A stretch of 23,627 nucleotides of DNA from a virus, in IMG/VR virus record IMGVR_UViG_3300044692_000147, positions 1-23,627 of that record. One strand, 5' to 3'. The translations under genes and the position numbers were made by a program. The notes under the pieces are model-generated. The model saw only the letters and a list, made by a program, of their open reading frames with translations, ran no database searches and was not told the origin of the DNA. Position 1 is the stretch's first letter, and each line of letters opens with the position of its first letter. Below are positions 1 through 7,075 of the stretch, one piece after another.

Positions 1-1266
1 TCATCCGGAGACGGCGCGCGGACGGAACAGCTTCTCGTCGATGACCCGGCGGGCCCGCTCGTGGCTGTCCGGCAGCAGGTGCGCGTACAGCCGGAGCGTG
101 AAGCCGGCATCGTGGTGGCCGAGGTACTCGGCCAGTTCCTTGATGGACACGCCGCCGGCGAGCATCACCGACGCGTAGTGGTGCCGGAGTTGGTGTGTGC
201 CCTCCTTCCTGGTGGTCCGGTAGCGCTTCCGCTTCCGTTCATCCTTCACCGGCGGTGGGATCACGCCGGCCGCCGCGATCGCCGGCTTCCACGCGGTCTC
301 CGAGTAGGCCCGCGGCTTCACGTGCCCGCCGTCGGTCCAGCGGACCAGGATGTTGTGGGTCCGCAGCGGGCCGTCCGGCTTCTCCCACGCCAAGGTGTAC
401 GGCGCGGGTGCGAACTTCGCGATGTGGGTCCGGATGCACTGCGCCGTCCACGCCGGCAGCGGCACATCCCGTTCCCGGTCGTTCTTCGGCAGGGCGAACA
501 CGTAGTCCTTGCCCAGCTTCTTGATCTGCCGGCGGACGTGCAGGACCTGCTCGGCGAAGTCGATGTCCTCCAGCGCCAGCCCGAACTGCTCGGCCTCCCG
601 CAGGCCGCACGTCGACCCGATGATCGGCAGCAGCCGCAGCGAATCGCGGTGCGCGTCGGTGATCTTGTCGACGACCTCACTGCTCCACGCCTGGATCTTC
701 TCGCCGTCGTCGGCCGTGACCGCCGTGACGACGTTCGACCGGGCCGGGTTCTTCTTGATGAGGTCGTCCGCCACGGCCAGGTCGAGAACGCCCAGCAGTA
801 CAAGCCGACTCGTGGCGACCGTCGACGTACCGAACTTCTCGCCGAGCTTCGCCTGCCAGGTCTGCACCTCGCTGGGCTTGATCGCCTTGACCGGCCGGTG
901 GCCAAACGCCGGCTTGACGTGCAACCGGTACTTCGATTCGTACTGGATGGCCGTGCTCGGGTCCACCACGCGAGAGGCCAGCCACCGGGCGGCGACCCCG
1001 TCGAACCGCTCGGTGCCGGCCTTCGGGTCGAAGTACTCGCCCCGGTCGCGGTCGGCCTCCATCTTCTTCCAGTACTTGTCCGCCGGAGTCTTCGTGGCGA
1101 ATGCCTTCGTATGCACGGCACCGTCCGGGCCGAACCAGCACGCCAGGTAGCGCTTGCCCTTGCCCCACCGGGCGTTGGCGGTGCGCTGTTCCTTACCGTC
1201 CTGGTAGACGATCTTGTCGTCAGGGCTGCGGAGTGGCTTGGTCCAGAGGTCCTTGGTGTAACCCAC
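1..1266 (-). CDS. int: Tyrosine-family site-specific integrase
   Basis: This 421-residue protein is a phage tyrosine recombinase that would integrate and excise the element by attP x attB recombination. The catalytic set is complete: Arg223 in GLREAE, Lys261 in ALPKND, His358 and Arg361 in HQLRHH, His384 in YLGHHD and the nucleophile Tyr394 in LRLYAH. Residues about 85-180 match the core-binding (SAM-like) domain, and the N-terminal 80 residues look like an arm-binding domain. The start is a GTG at 1266 preceded by a purine-rich GGGGGGAC ribosome binding site that lies inside the end of the upstream repressor gene. Only three bases separate the repressor stop from this start, so translation is probably coupled. 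The window begins exactly at the stop codon, so any attachment site to the left is out of view. Confidence 0.96.
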   Translation of the reverse strand: MGYTKDLWTKPLRSPDDKIVYQDGKEQRTANARWGKGKRYLACWFGPDGAVHTKAFATKTPADKYWKKMEADRDRGEYFDPKAGTERFDGVAARWLASRVVDPSTAIQYESKYRLHVKPAFGHRPVKAIKPSEVQTWQAKLGEKFGTSTVATSRLVLLGVLDLAVADDLIKKNPARSNVVTAVTADDGEKIQAWSSEVVDKITDAHRDSLRLLPIIGSTCGLREAEQFGLALEDIDFAEQVLHVRRQIKKLGKDYVFALPKNDRERDVPLPAWTAQCIRTHIAKFAPAPYTLAWEKPDGPLRTHNILVRWTDGGHVKPRAYSETAWKPAIAAAGVIPPPVKDERKRKRYRTTRKEGTHQLRHHYASVMLAGGVSIKELAEYLGHHDAGFTLRLYAHLLPDSHERARRVIDEKLFRPRAVSG

Positions 1267-1269
1267 TCG

Positions 1270-1941
1270 TCACGTCCCCCCTGCGTTTTCTTCTAGCTCT
1301 GCGCTAATAACCGCCTCCCGAATCTGGCTCCGTCGGAGCGCGTCTTCGAGTTCTTGCTTCCTCGCCTCTAGATCTTCTAACCGTAGTCTAAGGTCGTCGA
1401 TTTCATATCCCTCGAATTCCGTCCTATGACGTATCTCATCAACTCTTAATTGAACATTAATGAGGATTGATGTCCACTTCTGGCTCTCTAGTCGAGTCGC
1501 TTCGAGCTGCTTGATAAGGTCACGATGCCGCTCTTGGCGTGCCTTTCTGGCCTCAAGTCGCGCTATTTCTCGTTGTGCTTCCACAGCGCTACGAGCAGCA
1601 TCGTCGGCACGTGCCTGTGCCATCCGATACAGCTCCCGCGCATTGCCAAGTAGTTCGTCTATGTTCCGTTCCGGACGCAGCATGTCATGTATATTCGACC
1701 CCAGTGCATTAGCGATTGCCGCCGCGTCCCCTAGTCGAATCCTCCGAGGCTCTTTGCCTTCTCCCATGCCCTTCTTCTCCATGCGGAGAATTGCGAGATC
1801 ATCGATCTTGACGCCTGCCTCGGACAGCTTCTGCGCGAGGGCTGCCTGCGACAGGCCGAGTTCGGTCCTGAGTTCGCGCATGCGCCTGGCGAACATCTGC
1901 TCGGTCTCGTCGACCGGTGACGTTGGCTGGCGTTGGTTCAT
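1270..1941 (-). CDS. HTH repressor with long coiled-coil C-terminus
   Basis: This 223-residue protein is the likely lysogeny repressor. Residues about 15-90 form an Xre/Cro-type helix-turn-helix (LGLSQAALAQKLSEAG, then a RMEKK segment). The C-terminal half is almost entirely charged heptad-like sequence (about 95-155 and 175-210), predicted to be a coiled coil for oligomerisation. There is no visible LexA-type autoprotease domain, so SOS-type self-cleavage is not indicated. The ATG at 1941 has no Shine-Dalgarno upstream and lies only a few bases from the predicted transcription start, so the mRNA is probably leaderless. The gene is markedly AT-rich for this window (1441-1500 is 25 G+C of 60), suggesting separate acquisition. 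It is upstream of, and coupled to, the integrase. The repressor role is inferred from position and fold. Confidence 0.8.
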   Translation of the reverse strand: MNQRQPTSPVDETEQMFARRMRELRTELGLSQAALAQKLSEAGVKIDDLAILRMEKKGMGEGKEPRRIRLGDAAAIANALGSNIHDMLRPERNIDELLGNARELYRMAQARADDAARSAVEAQREIARLEARKARQERHRDLIKQLEATRLESQKWTSILINVQLRVDEIRHRTEFEGYEIDDLRLRLEDLEARKQELEDALRRSQIREAVISAELEENAGGT

Positions 1942-1943
1942 AA

Positions 1944-2016
1944 GATGAAGTTGTACCTGCTTGACTTGAAGGAGTCAACAGGTAAGGTTGGCGATCAACG
2001 GTACTGCAACTTCATC
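1944..2016. promoter_or_regulatory. Divergent promoter/operator between repressor and early genes
   Basis: Two nested inverted repeats are visible. The outer pair is a perfect 10-mer, GATGAAGTTG at 1944-1953 and CAACTTCATC at 2007-2016. The inner pair is ACCTGCTTGACT at 1955-1966 and AGTCAACAGGT at 1973-1983, identical apart from one extra base. Each inner arm contains a TTGACT -35 hexamer facing outward. Leftward, TTGACT (1978-1973) is followed after 17 bases by TACAAC (1955-1950), placing the start about at the repressor ATG. Rightward, TTGACT (1961-1966) is followed after 16 bases by TAAGGT (1983-1988). A repressor bound to the inner repeat would cover both -35 elements. The promoter assignments are by eye. 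Confidence 0.65.
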
Positions 2017-2044
2017 AGCATCCCCTGACAGAACGGAAGCCTAC

Positions 2045-2248
2045 ATGGCTGACCAGGAGAACGCGGGCTATCTGACCACCCGCGAAGTCGCCGCGAGGTA
2101 CCGAACACCGGAGTCCACCGTGCGGTACTGGCGCATGATCGACTACGGCCCTCGTGGCGTGAAGGTCGGCAGACGGGTGCTCTACCCGATCGGCGAAATC
2201 GAACGCTTCGACAAGGAGTTGGCCGAGCAGGCGCAGGTGGCGGGATGA
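2045..2248 (+). CDS. Excisionase-like MerR/AlpA-type DNA-binding protein
   Basis: This 67-residue protein has a single winged-helix domain of the excisionase/AlpA type: LTTREVAARYRTPESTVRYW is the helix-turn-helix and VGRRVLYPIGEIERF the wing and following helix. Proteins of this kind act as recombination directionality factors or early regulators. I chose the ATG at 2045 because GGAAG lies five bases upstream. An in-frame TTG at 1988 would add 19 residues but has no ribosome binding site and sits inside the predicted rightward promoter. It is the first gene of the rightward early operon, divergent from repressor and integrase, which fits an Xis or Cro-like role. The exact function is inferred. 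Confidence 0.75.
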   Translation: MADQENAGYLTTREVAARYRTPESTVRYWRMIDYGPRGVKVGRRVLYPIGEIERFDKELAEQAQVAG

Positions 2249-2346
2249 CCACCCTGCCAGCCATTCAAGAGAAGACGGACCACCCGACCAGGAGCTTGGC
2301 GGCACAGGTCGAGCGGTCCGCGATGAACACAGACCAAGGAGGTCCC

Positions 2347-2751
2347 GTGTCCGACGACATGGTAACGCCGCCGGGCGAACCCGGCACCCTGTTCGGCCTC
2401 GAACCCGTCGCCGACACTTCGGCGATCACCGGGCCGAGTGAGGGCCTGGTGCGCGCCGACGCGTCCGACACGTCGCGCGCTGCCGCCCGGCTGGTCCAGA
2501 TCCGCACCGGCACCCAGCGCGCCAAGGTGCTGATCTTCCTCGTCAAGTTCGGTCCGGCGACCGACGTGGAACTCGCCGAGGCCCTCAACCTGTCCCCGAA
2601 CAGCGAGCGGCCGCGTCGCATCGAGCTGACCAGCGGCGGCTTCGTCACCGACACCGGCGAGACCCGCGAACACCACGGCGCCGCCCACACCCTGTGGGCC
2701 GCCACCGACGCTGGCCGCCGGGCGGCTGGAGACCTGGAGGCAGGCGCGTGA
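2347..2751 (+). CDS. Winged-helix DNA-binding protein, early operon
   Basis: This protein of 134 residues has an unstructured, acidic/Pro-rich first third and a winged-helix domain over about residues 50-125 (QRAKVLIFLVKFGPATDVELAEALNL, then a recognition helix and a wing ending in LWAATDAGRRAA). The sequence resembles phage-encoded wHTH proteins that predict whether a target is bound, but no specific family is recognised. I chose GTG at 2347 because a near-perfect AAGGAGG (2336-2342) precedes it. The frame is open to an ATG at 2245 that overlaps the excisionase stop (ATGA), giving a 168-residue alternative. The stop overlaps the next start (GTGA). Confidence 0.7.
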   Translation: MSDDMVTPPGEPGTLFGLEPVADTSAITGPSEGLVRADASDTSRAAARLVQIRTGTQRAKVLIFLVKFGPATDVELAEALNLSPNSERPRRIELTSGGFVTDTGETREHHGAAHTLWAATDAGRRAAGDLEAGA

Positions 2752-3584
2752 ACGTCCGCAAGCAGATCCGCGACAAGTACGCCGCCAGCTACCCGCTGCT
2801 CGCCGCGTACGACGCTGTCGTCGCCGAACACAGCGAGCCCCAGGTGAGCATCAACGAGCCGTGGACGGGCGGTATCGAAGAACGCGCCGCCATGGAGATC
2901 GCGCTGACCCGTATCGGCCGGCCAGCCCGCGACACGCAGGACATCGACCACGCTCTGGCGTATGTGGCGTCCCTCAACGCCGACTACAGGGCGGAACTCG
3001 ACCTCGAACCCACCATCCGCGAGTTGGTCATCGACGAGTTCTTCCCGTACGGGGGCTGCGTGCCGACAGCCGAGTCGTGGCTGAGCGACGACTACGACGA
3101 CGAGGATCGCGACGGCATCCTCGACGACCTCGTCGCCACTATCCACAGCTCGCTCCCGACCGAGACGCTGAACCACCTGCTGCGCGAGCTGCTGGAGTAC
3201 GCGATGGCGCCGATCCTCGCGCACATCACGGCCGAGGACGAGGAGCGGCGGGCGACCCGGCGGCGTCCAGTGAAGATGGACGAGGCGGGCATCTTCGCGG
3301 TCCGCGAAGCGAACCCGATCGCCGACGTGATCGGCGAGCGCGTCACGCTTCGCCCGGCCGACGACGGGACGCTGGTAGGCGCGTGCCCGTTCCACGGGGA
3401 TCCAGCGGATTCCTTCACCGTGCACACCGGACTCGGCGCGTTCAGGTGCGTCCACTGCGGCACCGGCGGCGACGTTGTCGCGTTCGTCATGCTCACCGAG
3501 GGCCTCGGGTTCGCCGAGGCGGTCCAACGGCTCGCGACGCGCGGCGGCGTCCAGCTCTCCGGTGAGGACCGGCACGGTGAGTGA
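2748..3584 (+). CDS. CHC2 zinc-finger (DnaG-type) protein without visible primase core
   Basis: This 278-residue protein ends in a DnaG-like CHC2 zinc-binding domain: CPFH at 213-216 and CVHC at 234-237, followed by GGDVVAFVMLTEGLGFAEAV, the usual sequence after the second pair. In DnaG primases this domain contacts single-stranded template at initiation sites. Here no TOPRIM or RNA-polymerase core follows. The N-terminal 180 residues are an acidic, mostly helical region I do not recognise. GTG at 2748 is preceded by GGAGG with seven-base spacing and overlaps the previous stop. Its place just upstream of an initiator and a DnaB-like helicase supports a replication role. Confidence 0.8.
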   Translation: MNVRKQIRDKYAASYPLLAAYDAVVAEHSEPQVSINEPWTGGIEERAAMEIALTRIGRPARDTQDIDHALAYVASLNADYRAELDLEPTIRELVIDEFFPYGGCVPTAESWLSDDYDDEDRDGILDDLVATIHSSLPTETLNHLLRELLEYAMAPILAHITAEDEERRATRRRPVKMDEAGIFAVREANPIADVIGERVTLRPADDGTLVGACPFHGDPADSFTVHTGLGAFRCVHCGTGGDVVAFVMLTEGLGFAEAVQRLATRGGVQLSGEDRHGE

Positions 3585-3864
3585 GATCCGCACCCTCGTC
3601 AGCCGCACGTACAACGGTGTGCGCGTGGAGATCGACGAGGACCGTTCGCAGGCCCGGATCGACATCGGTGGCCTGCCCAGTTGGGACCTCGTCGGCCTCG
3701 TCGACCGCAGGATCGCGCCGGCTGTCGCCGGCTGTGCGGTCGTCGAGGTCGTCGGCGAGGACGCGCGGTCACTTGCCTACCTGGCGTCGGAGTTGGAGAA
3801 GCGGTTGCCGCATGTTGAGCAGTGGCTGTATCCGTCGGAGGACACCTGGCGGGGTGTCGGTTGA
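3577..3864 (+). CDS. Hypothetical protein, replication module
   Basis: This 95-residue protein is not recognised. It begins with a predicted beta-strand-rich stretch (TYNGVRVEIDEDRSQARIDIGGLPSWDLVGLVD) and ends with a helical segment rich in Leu and Glu, compatible with a small alpha/beta fold. There are no cysteines forming a metal site and no membrane segment. The GTG start at 3577 overlaps the end of the CHC2 gene by eight bases, with GGTGAGG about nine bases upstream. Tight coupling with both neighbours marks it as part of the replication operon. The function is unknown. Confidence 0.65.
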   Translation: MSEIRTLVSRTYNGVRVEIDEDRSQARIDIGGLPSWDLVGLVDRRIAPAVAGCAVVEVVGEDARSLAYLASELEKRLPHVEQWLYPSEDTWRGVG

Positions 3865-4097
3865 CCGAAGCGTCCGACGGGGCGTGGGAACGGTTGGACA
3901 TGCTGCACGCGAACCTGATGGCCGCTTACGCGGTCGCCGAGGAGTCGCTGGCCCGGTGCCAGTCCACAGGCCAACAGGCCGATGTGGACCGGCACCGGGC
4001 CGATCTCCGGCACGCGTGGCGCGTGTCCAACTCCTACCACCTCGAAGCCGATCTTGTGATGTTGGCCGCGTGGTCACGGGAGGAGGTGCCGCGGTGA
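3861..4097 (+). CDS. Small helical hypothetical protein, replication module
   Basis: This 78-residue predicted all-helical protein (AWERLDMLHANLMAAYAVAE and a second helix DVDRHRADLRHAWRVSNSYH) is not recognised. The likely start is TTG at 3861, overlapping the preceding stop (TTGA) with a GGCGGGG stretch upstream; a GTG/ATG alternative further upstream is not better supported. The stop overlaps the next start (GTGA). It may be a small accessory protein of the replisome, but that is inference from position only. Confidence 0.55.
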   Translation: MTEASDGAWERLDMLHANLMAAYAVAEESLARCQSTGQQADVDRHRADLRHAWRVSNSYHLEADLVMLAAWSREEVPR

Positions 4098-5092
4098 GCA
4101 ACAGGCTGCTCAACCTCGCGTGGCGGGTGACCCTGCCGGCACCGGCGAAGATCCTGCTGGTCGCGCTCGCTGACCGGGCCGACGACTCCGGGAAGTCGTG
4201 GCCCTCGCGTGAGGTGTTGGCGCGGCAGACCGGCCTGAGCGAGGTTTCGCTGTGGCGGCGGCTCCGGGAGTTGGTCGACGCCGGACTGGTCAGCCAGCAG
4301 CGGCGCCGGCAGGCGAGCGCGGTGTACGTCGTGCACGAGGACGCGCTCACCGTGGCGGCTACTGACAGTGATCGTGTCGGGATCGACGAGGCTCCCGTGG
4401 GCGGTGAGACATTTCAGCCGGAAACCTTTCACGATGAAACCTCTCAGCCCAAGACCCTTCAGGCTGAAGGGTTTCAGGATGAAAGGTCAGGAGCCAAGAC
4501 ATTTCAGCCTGAAACTCAAGACATTTCACAGCGAAATCTCCCTAAAGGGAACCCTCAAAGAACCCCCAACAAGAAGTCCACGACCGACGAACCCCGGCAG
4601 GACGTGGACCGCCTCTGCGCCGCTCTCGTCGAGCACCGCGTCCGCCTCGGCTGCAAGCGGCCCACCGTGACCGCTACGTGGCGTCAACAAGCCCGGCTGC
4701 TGCTCGACGCAGACAAGCGCCCGTTGGACGAAGTGCTCGCCGTCCTGGACTGGTCGCAGCGTCACGAACCCCGCAACGGGTTCTCCTGGGCGGCGAACGT
4801 CCAGTCCATGCCGAAGTTCCGCGAGAAGTACGACCAGCTCCGGCTGCAACGCGAAGCCGACCCGAAGGCCGCGGCCGCGACACCCGGTCGCGACCACGAG
4901 CAGTGGCTGCGGGAGCAGTGGCAGGAAGGCCGCGTGACGGAGATCCAGAAGGTCTACAACATCGGCTACCAGCGACCCGACCCTGGCGCCGGGGACTACT
5001 GGGCCGACGTGCTCAAGCCCTACAACCGCCGCTGGATCGAACAGCACCGCGACGCGATCCTGGCCAGACTCACCTCGGAGGCAGTGTCGTGA
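4094..5092 (+). CDS. Replication-initiator-like wHTH protein carrying iterons
   Basis: This 332-residue protein resembles phage replication initiators/replisome organisers. Residues 1-85 contain a helix_turn_helix_36-like winged helix (SWPSREVLARQTGLSEVSLW, then RLRELVDAGLVS). Residues 105-145 are a low-complexity linker made of five-residue repeats of type ETFQP/ETFHD/KTLQA. The C-terminal 160 residues are helical, with a RPTVTATWRQQARLLLD segment and a conserved-looking tail (YNIGYQRPDPGAGDYWADVL) suited to loading a helicase. It directly precedes the DnaB-like helicase and overlaps its start (GTGA). GTG at 4094 has a strong GGGAGGAGG seven bases upstream. The linker-encoding DNA is a candidate origin, as in lambda O. 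Confidence 0.78.
   Translation: MSNRLLNLAWRVTLPAPAKILLVALADRADDSGKSWPSREVLARQTGLSEVSLWRRLRELVDAGLVSQQRRRQASAVYVVHEDALTVAATDSDRVGIDEAPVGGETFQPETFHDETSQPKTLQAEGFQDERSGAKTFQPETQDISQRNLPKGNPQRTPNKKSTTDEPRQDVDRLCAALVEHRVRLGCKRPTVTATWRQQARLLLDADKRPLDEVLAVLDWSQRHEPRNGFSWAANVQSMPKFREKYDQLRLQREADPKAAAATPGRDHEQWLREQWQEGRVTEIQKVYNIGYQRPDPGAGDYWADVLKPYNRRWIEQHRDAILARLTSEAVS
4406..4525 (+). repeat. 15-bp tandem iteron-like repeats, candidate phage origin
   Basis: Seven contiguous 15-bp units start at 4406, 4421, 4436, 4451, 4466, 4481 and 4496, with a decayed eighth at 4511. The approximate consensus is GAAACCTTTCAGCCT. Unit junctions create 13-bp palindromes of form TTTCA-nnn-TGAAA (4427-4439, 4472-4484, 4502-4514) and a 17-bp one, CCCTTCAGGCTGAAGGG (4455-4471). 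The following 4501-4560 is only 26 G+C of 60, and contains another short inverted repeat at 4539-4550. Iterons plus adjacent AT-rich DNA inside an initiator gene is the classic lambda-type origin arrangement; the origin role is inferred. Confidence 0.7.
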
Positions 5093-6411
5093 CCGACGAC
5101 CCGACCCTCGACCGTCCCGACGAGGAGCGCTACCTCGCCGCCCTGCTGCTGTCGGTCACGCTGCGGACGTTGCGCGACGAGGCGCTGGCCCGCGTCGACC
5201 CTGCCGACTTCGGCTCGGGCAACTACGGCGGCCTGTGGGCGGCCGCACGGCGGTTGCAGGCCAACGACCAGCCGATCAACCGCCGCACTCTGATCGCGGA
5301 GTCCCAGCGGGAGGCGGGCGGCAGCATCGCCGCGCAGATCCTCGACGGCCTCGTCGAGTACGTACCGCACCCGAGGGACTTCCCCCGCGTCGTACGGGAG
5401 GTCATCACCACGGGCAAGCTCCGACGCCTTGTCGAAAGCCTCGTCCGTGGCATCCAGCGCGCCCGTGGCGCCGAGGACTTCGGCTCCGCGTGGAGCGCCG
5501 CGATGGAGGAGTTGGAGCGCGTCGCCGACCAGGACCAGACCGACGACCTCGTGCCGATCGGCGACATCATCGATCGGCTGGAGGACCGGTTCAAGCATGG
5601 CCTGGGCGACCGGGCGATCCCGTCACCGTGGCCGGACTTCAACGAGCGGGCCGCCGGCGGGTTTCACCGCGGCCGGCTGTACGTGATCGGCGGCCGGCCC
5701 GGTGACGGCAAGTCCATCGCTGGCCACCAGGCCGCCGCGCACGCCGCCGAGTGCGGCCAGTGGGCCGTGATCTTCAGCATGGAGATGGGCGGTGATGAAG
5801 TCGGCGGCCGGATGGTGGCCAACGGCTCACGGGAACTGGACGAACGCGGCCGGCTCGGCGCCGGCATAGACATGGGGGAGATCACAGAGATGCGGCTGGA
5901 ACCCGATTCCTGGCGCCGCTACTACGAGTTCGCCTCGCGTGCCCGCGACTGGCCACTGCGGGTTGTCGACCGCGCCGGGCAGACCGTGGACTCCATCAAG
6001 TCGACCTGTCGCCTGATGAAGCGCCGTCACGGCCTGGATGTCGTCTGCGTCGACTACCTGCAACTGCTCTCGATCAAGGGCATCCAGTCCAGGGAACAGC
6101 AGGTGTCCGAGATAGCCCGCGAGTTCAAGAACCTGGCCCGCGAGCTGGACTGTGCGGTGCTGCTGCCCAGCCAGCTCAACCGGGACACCGCCAAGCGCGG
6201 CAAGCCGTCCCTGGCCGACCTGCGCGAGTCAGGCGGCATCGAGGCGCACGCCGACCTCGTGGTGCTGCTGGCCCGGCAGGTGTTCCCGGAAGGACACCCC
6301 GAGGCGGGCCAGCACAACGGCACGATCGCGCTGGACATCGCCAAGAACCGGTTCGGCCCGACTGGTGCCATCGAACTGCCCTGGCGCGGCTGCTACGCGT
6401 CCATCGGATGA
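5089..6411 (+). CDS. DnaB-like replicative DNA helicase
   Basis: This 440-residue protein is a hexameric DnaB-family helicase, unwinding the phage fork 5' to 3'. It has an N-terminal helical domain (about 10-130) and a RecA-like motor: Walker A GGRPGDGKS at 201-209, FSMEM at 229-233, Walker B VDYLQLL at 321-327, SQLNR at 361-365 and the terminal KNRFGPTG at 419-426. Length is near the family norm. GTG at 5089 overlaps the initiator stop, with GGAGG seven bases upstream. The initiator next door would load it. The host supplies no visible primase core here, so priming is probably by host DnaG, perhaps with the CHC2 protein. Confidence 0.95.
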   Translation: MTDDPTLDRPDEERYLAALLLSVTLRTLRDEALARVDPADFGSGNYGGLWAAARRLQANDQPINRRTLIAESQREAGGSIAAQILDGLVEYVPHPRDFPRVVREVITTGKLRRLVESLVRGIQRARGAEDFGSAWSAAMEELERVADQDQTDDLVPIGDIIDRLEDRFKHGLGDRAIPSPWPDFNERAAGGFHRGRLYVIGGRPGDGKSIAGHQAAAHAAECGQWAVIFSMEMGGDEVGGRMVANGSRELDERGRLGAGIDMGEITEMRLEPDSWRRYYEFASRARDWPLRVVDRAGQTVDSIKSTCRLMKRRHGLDVVCVDYLQLLSIKGIQSREQQVSEIAREFKNLARELDCAVLLPSQLNRDTAKRGKPSLADLRESGGIEAHADLVVLLARQVFPEGHPEAGQHNGTIALDIAKNRFGPTGAIELPWRGCYASIG

Positions 6412-6428
6412 CAAAGGGAGACACGGCT

Positions 6429-6593
6429 ATGCCCACCCAAGCTCAGGTCCTCGCGTCGATGGTGCCGTGCACAATGCCCACTCGGGACGGCCAGCCCTGC
6501 GGCAAGCCCGGCGTCACCGGCCTACCCAGCGGCGTGTGCCAGCAGCACGCCATCGCCATCTACCGCGCCGTCCTCGCACTGGCCGGCCGGTGA
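6429..6593 (+). CDS. Small Cys/His-rich hypothetical protein
   Basis: This 54-residue protein carries CTMPTRDGQPCGKPG and GVCQQH, giving three cysteines and a histidine (C-x9-C and C-x2-H) that could bind zinc. ATG at 6429 is preceded by AAAGGGAG at eight bases. An ATG at 6408 overlapping the helicase stop (ATGA) would add seven residues. It is coupled to the HNH gene downstream (GTGA overlap). The function is unknown. Confidence 0.6.
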   Translation: MPTQAQVLASMVPCTMPTRDGQPCGKPGVTGLPSGVCQQHAIAIYRAVLALAGR

Positions 6594-6856
6594 GCAAGGC
6601 CTGGCAGGGCGGCAGCACCCGGTCATGGCGCCGGGTGCGCGCCGCCGTGCTCCAACGCGACGGCCACCGCTGCCAGCTCAAGCTGGACGGGTGCGAGGTG
6701 CGCGCCGACCAGGTCCACCACACCCGCAACCGGCAGCTCGTCGGGGACAACCCGGAGTTCCTGGTCGCGGCCTGCGGGCCGTGCAACCGCGCCGCTGGCG
6801 AACCCGGCCGCCACGACCCCGCACCAGCACCGCGCCAGTGGTGGCAGCAGACATGA
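6590..6856 (+). CDS. HNH endonuclease
   Basis: This 88-residue protein is a compact HNH nuclease. Zinc ligands C28, C35, C62 and C65 flank the beta-beta-alpha metal motif, with H43-H44 (QVHHTRN), the DNPEFLV Asn at 54 and the CGPCN tail. Small HNH proteins beside terminase genes are often required for cos cleavage and packaging in long-tailed phages; here it precedes the terminase pair by about 1.2 kb because the toxin-like cassette intervenes. The GTG start overlaps the preceding stop. No separate ribosome binding site is obvious, so coupled translation is likely. Confidence 0.88.
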   Translation: MSKAWQGGSTRSWRRVRAAVLQRDGHRCQLKLDGCEVRADQVHHTRNRQLVGDNPEFLVAACGPCNRAAGEPGRHDPAPAPRQWWQQT

Positions 6857-6999
6857 CCCGACAAGCCACTGACCTGCGGAAACGTCACACCACAGTGGAC
6901 ATGCGTTCTGACCTGCGGTTTTTCAAGGACCAAGATCGACCGAACACCCGCGTCCTTCTGGGTCTCCCTCCCCGGGGTGGTCGGCGGCTGGCGGTGTGA
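6853..6999 (+). CDS. Possible small basic ORF coupled to HNH gene
   Basis: An ATG overlaps the HNH stop as ATGA and opens a 48-codon frame ending at 6999. The peptide is basic (MTRQATDLRKRHTTVDMRSD at its start) with no recognised domain. Its DNA contains a direct repeat CTGACCTGCGG at 6869-6879 and 6908-6918. The coupling supports expression, but the lack of homology or internal logic means it may be non-coding leader of the next module. Confidence 0.3.
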   Translation: MTRQATDLRKRHTTVDMRSDLRFFKDQDRPNTRVLLGLPPRGGRRLAV

Positions 7000-7075
7000 C
7001 GCTCCGGCTCGTCCGAGCGACATTCAGGTGTTGGTTGGCGTGCTCGCCTGTCGGCGTGTCGAGGCCCGGAAATCC

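Noticed and set aside
61-1296. 411-codon plus-strand frame opposite the integrase
   Set aside because: Low-complexity Arg/Pro/Leu protein with no domain, antisense to a fully catalytic integrase; a high-GC shadow.
2265-3665. 466-codon minus-strand frame opposite replication genes
   Set aside because: Antisense to the wHTH and CHC2 genes and without any recognisable domain.
4406-4525. CRISPR array or simple microsatellite
   Set aside because: Units are contiguous without spacers, in coding frame and palindromic; iterons fit better.
6970-6977. CCCCGGGG as the cos site
   Set aside because: An 8-bp GC palindrome is common at this base composition and nothing else marks a cohesive end.
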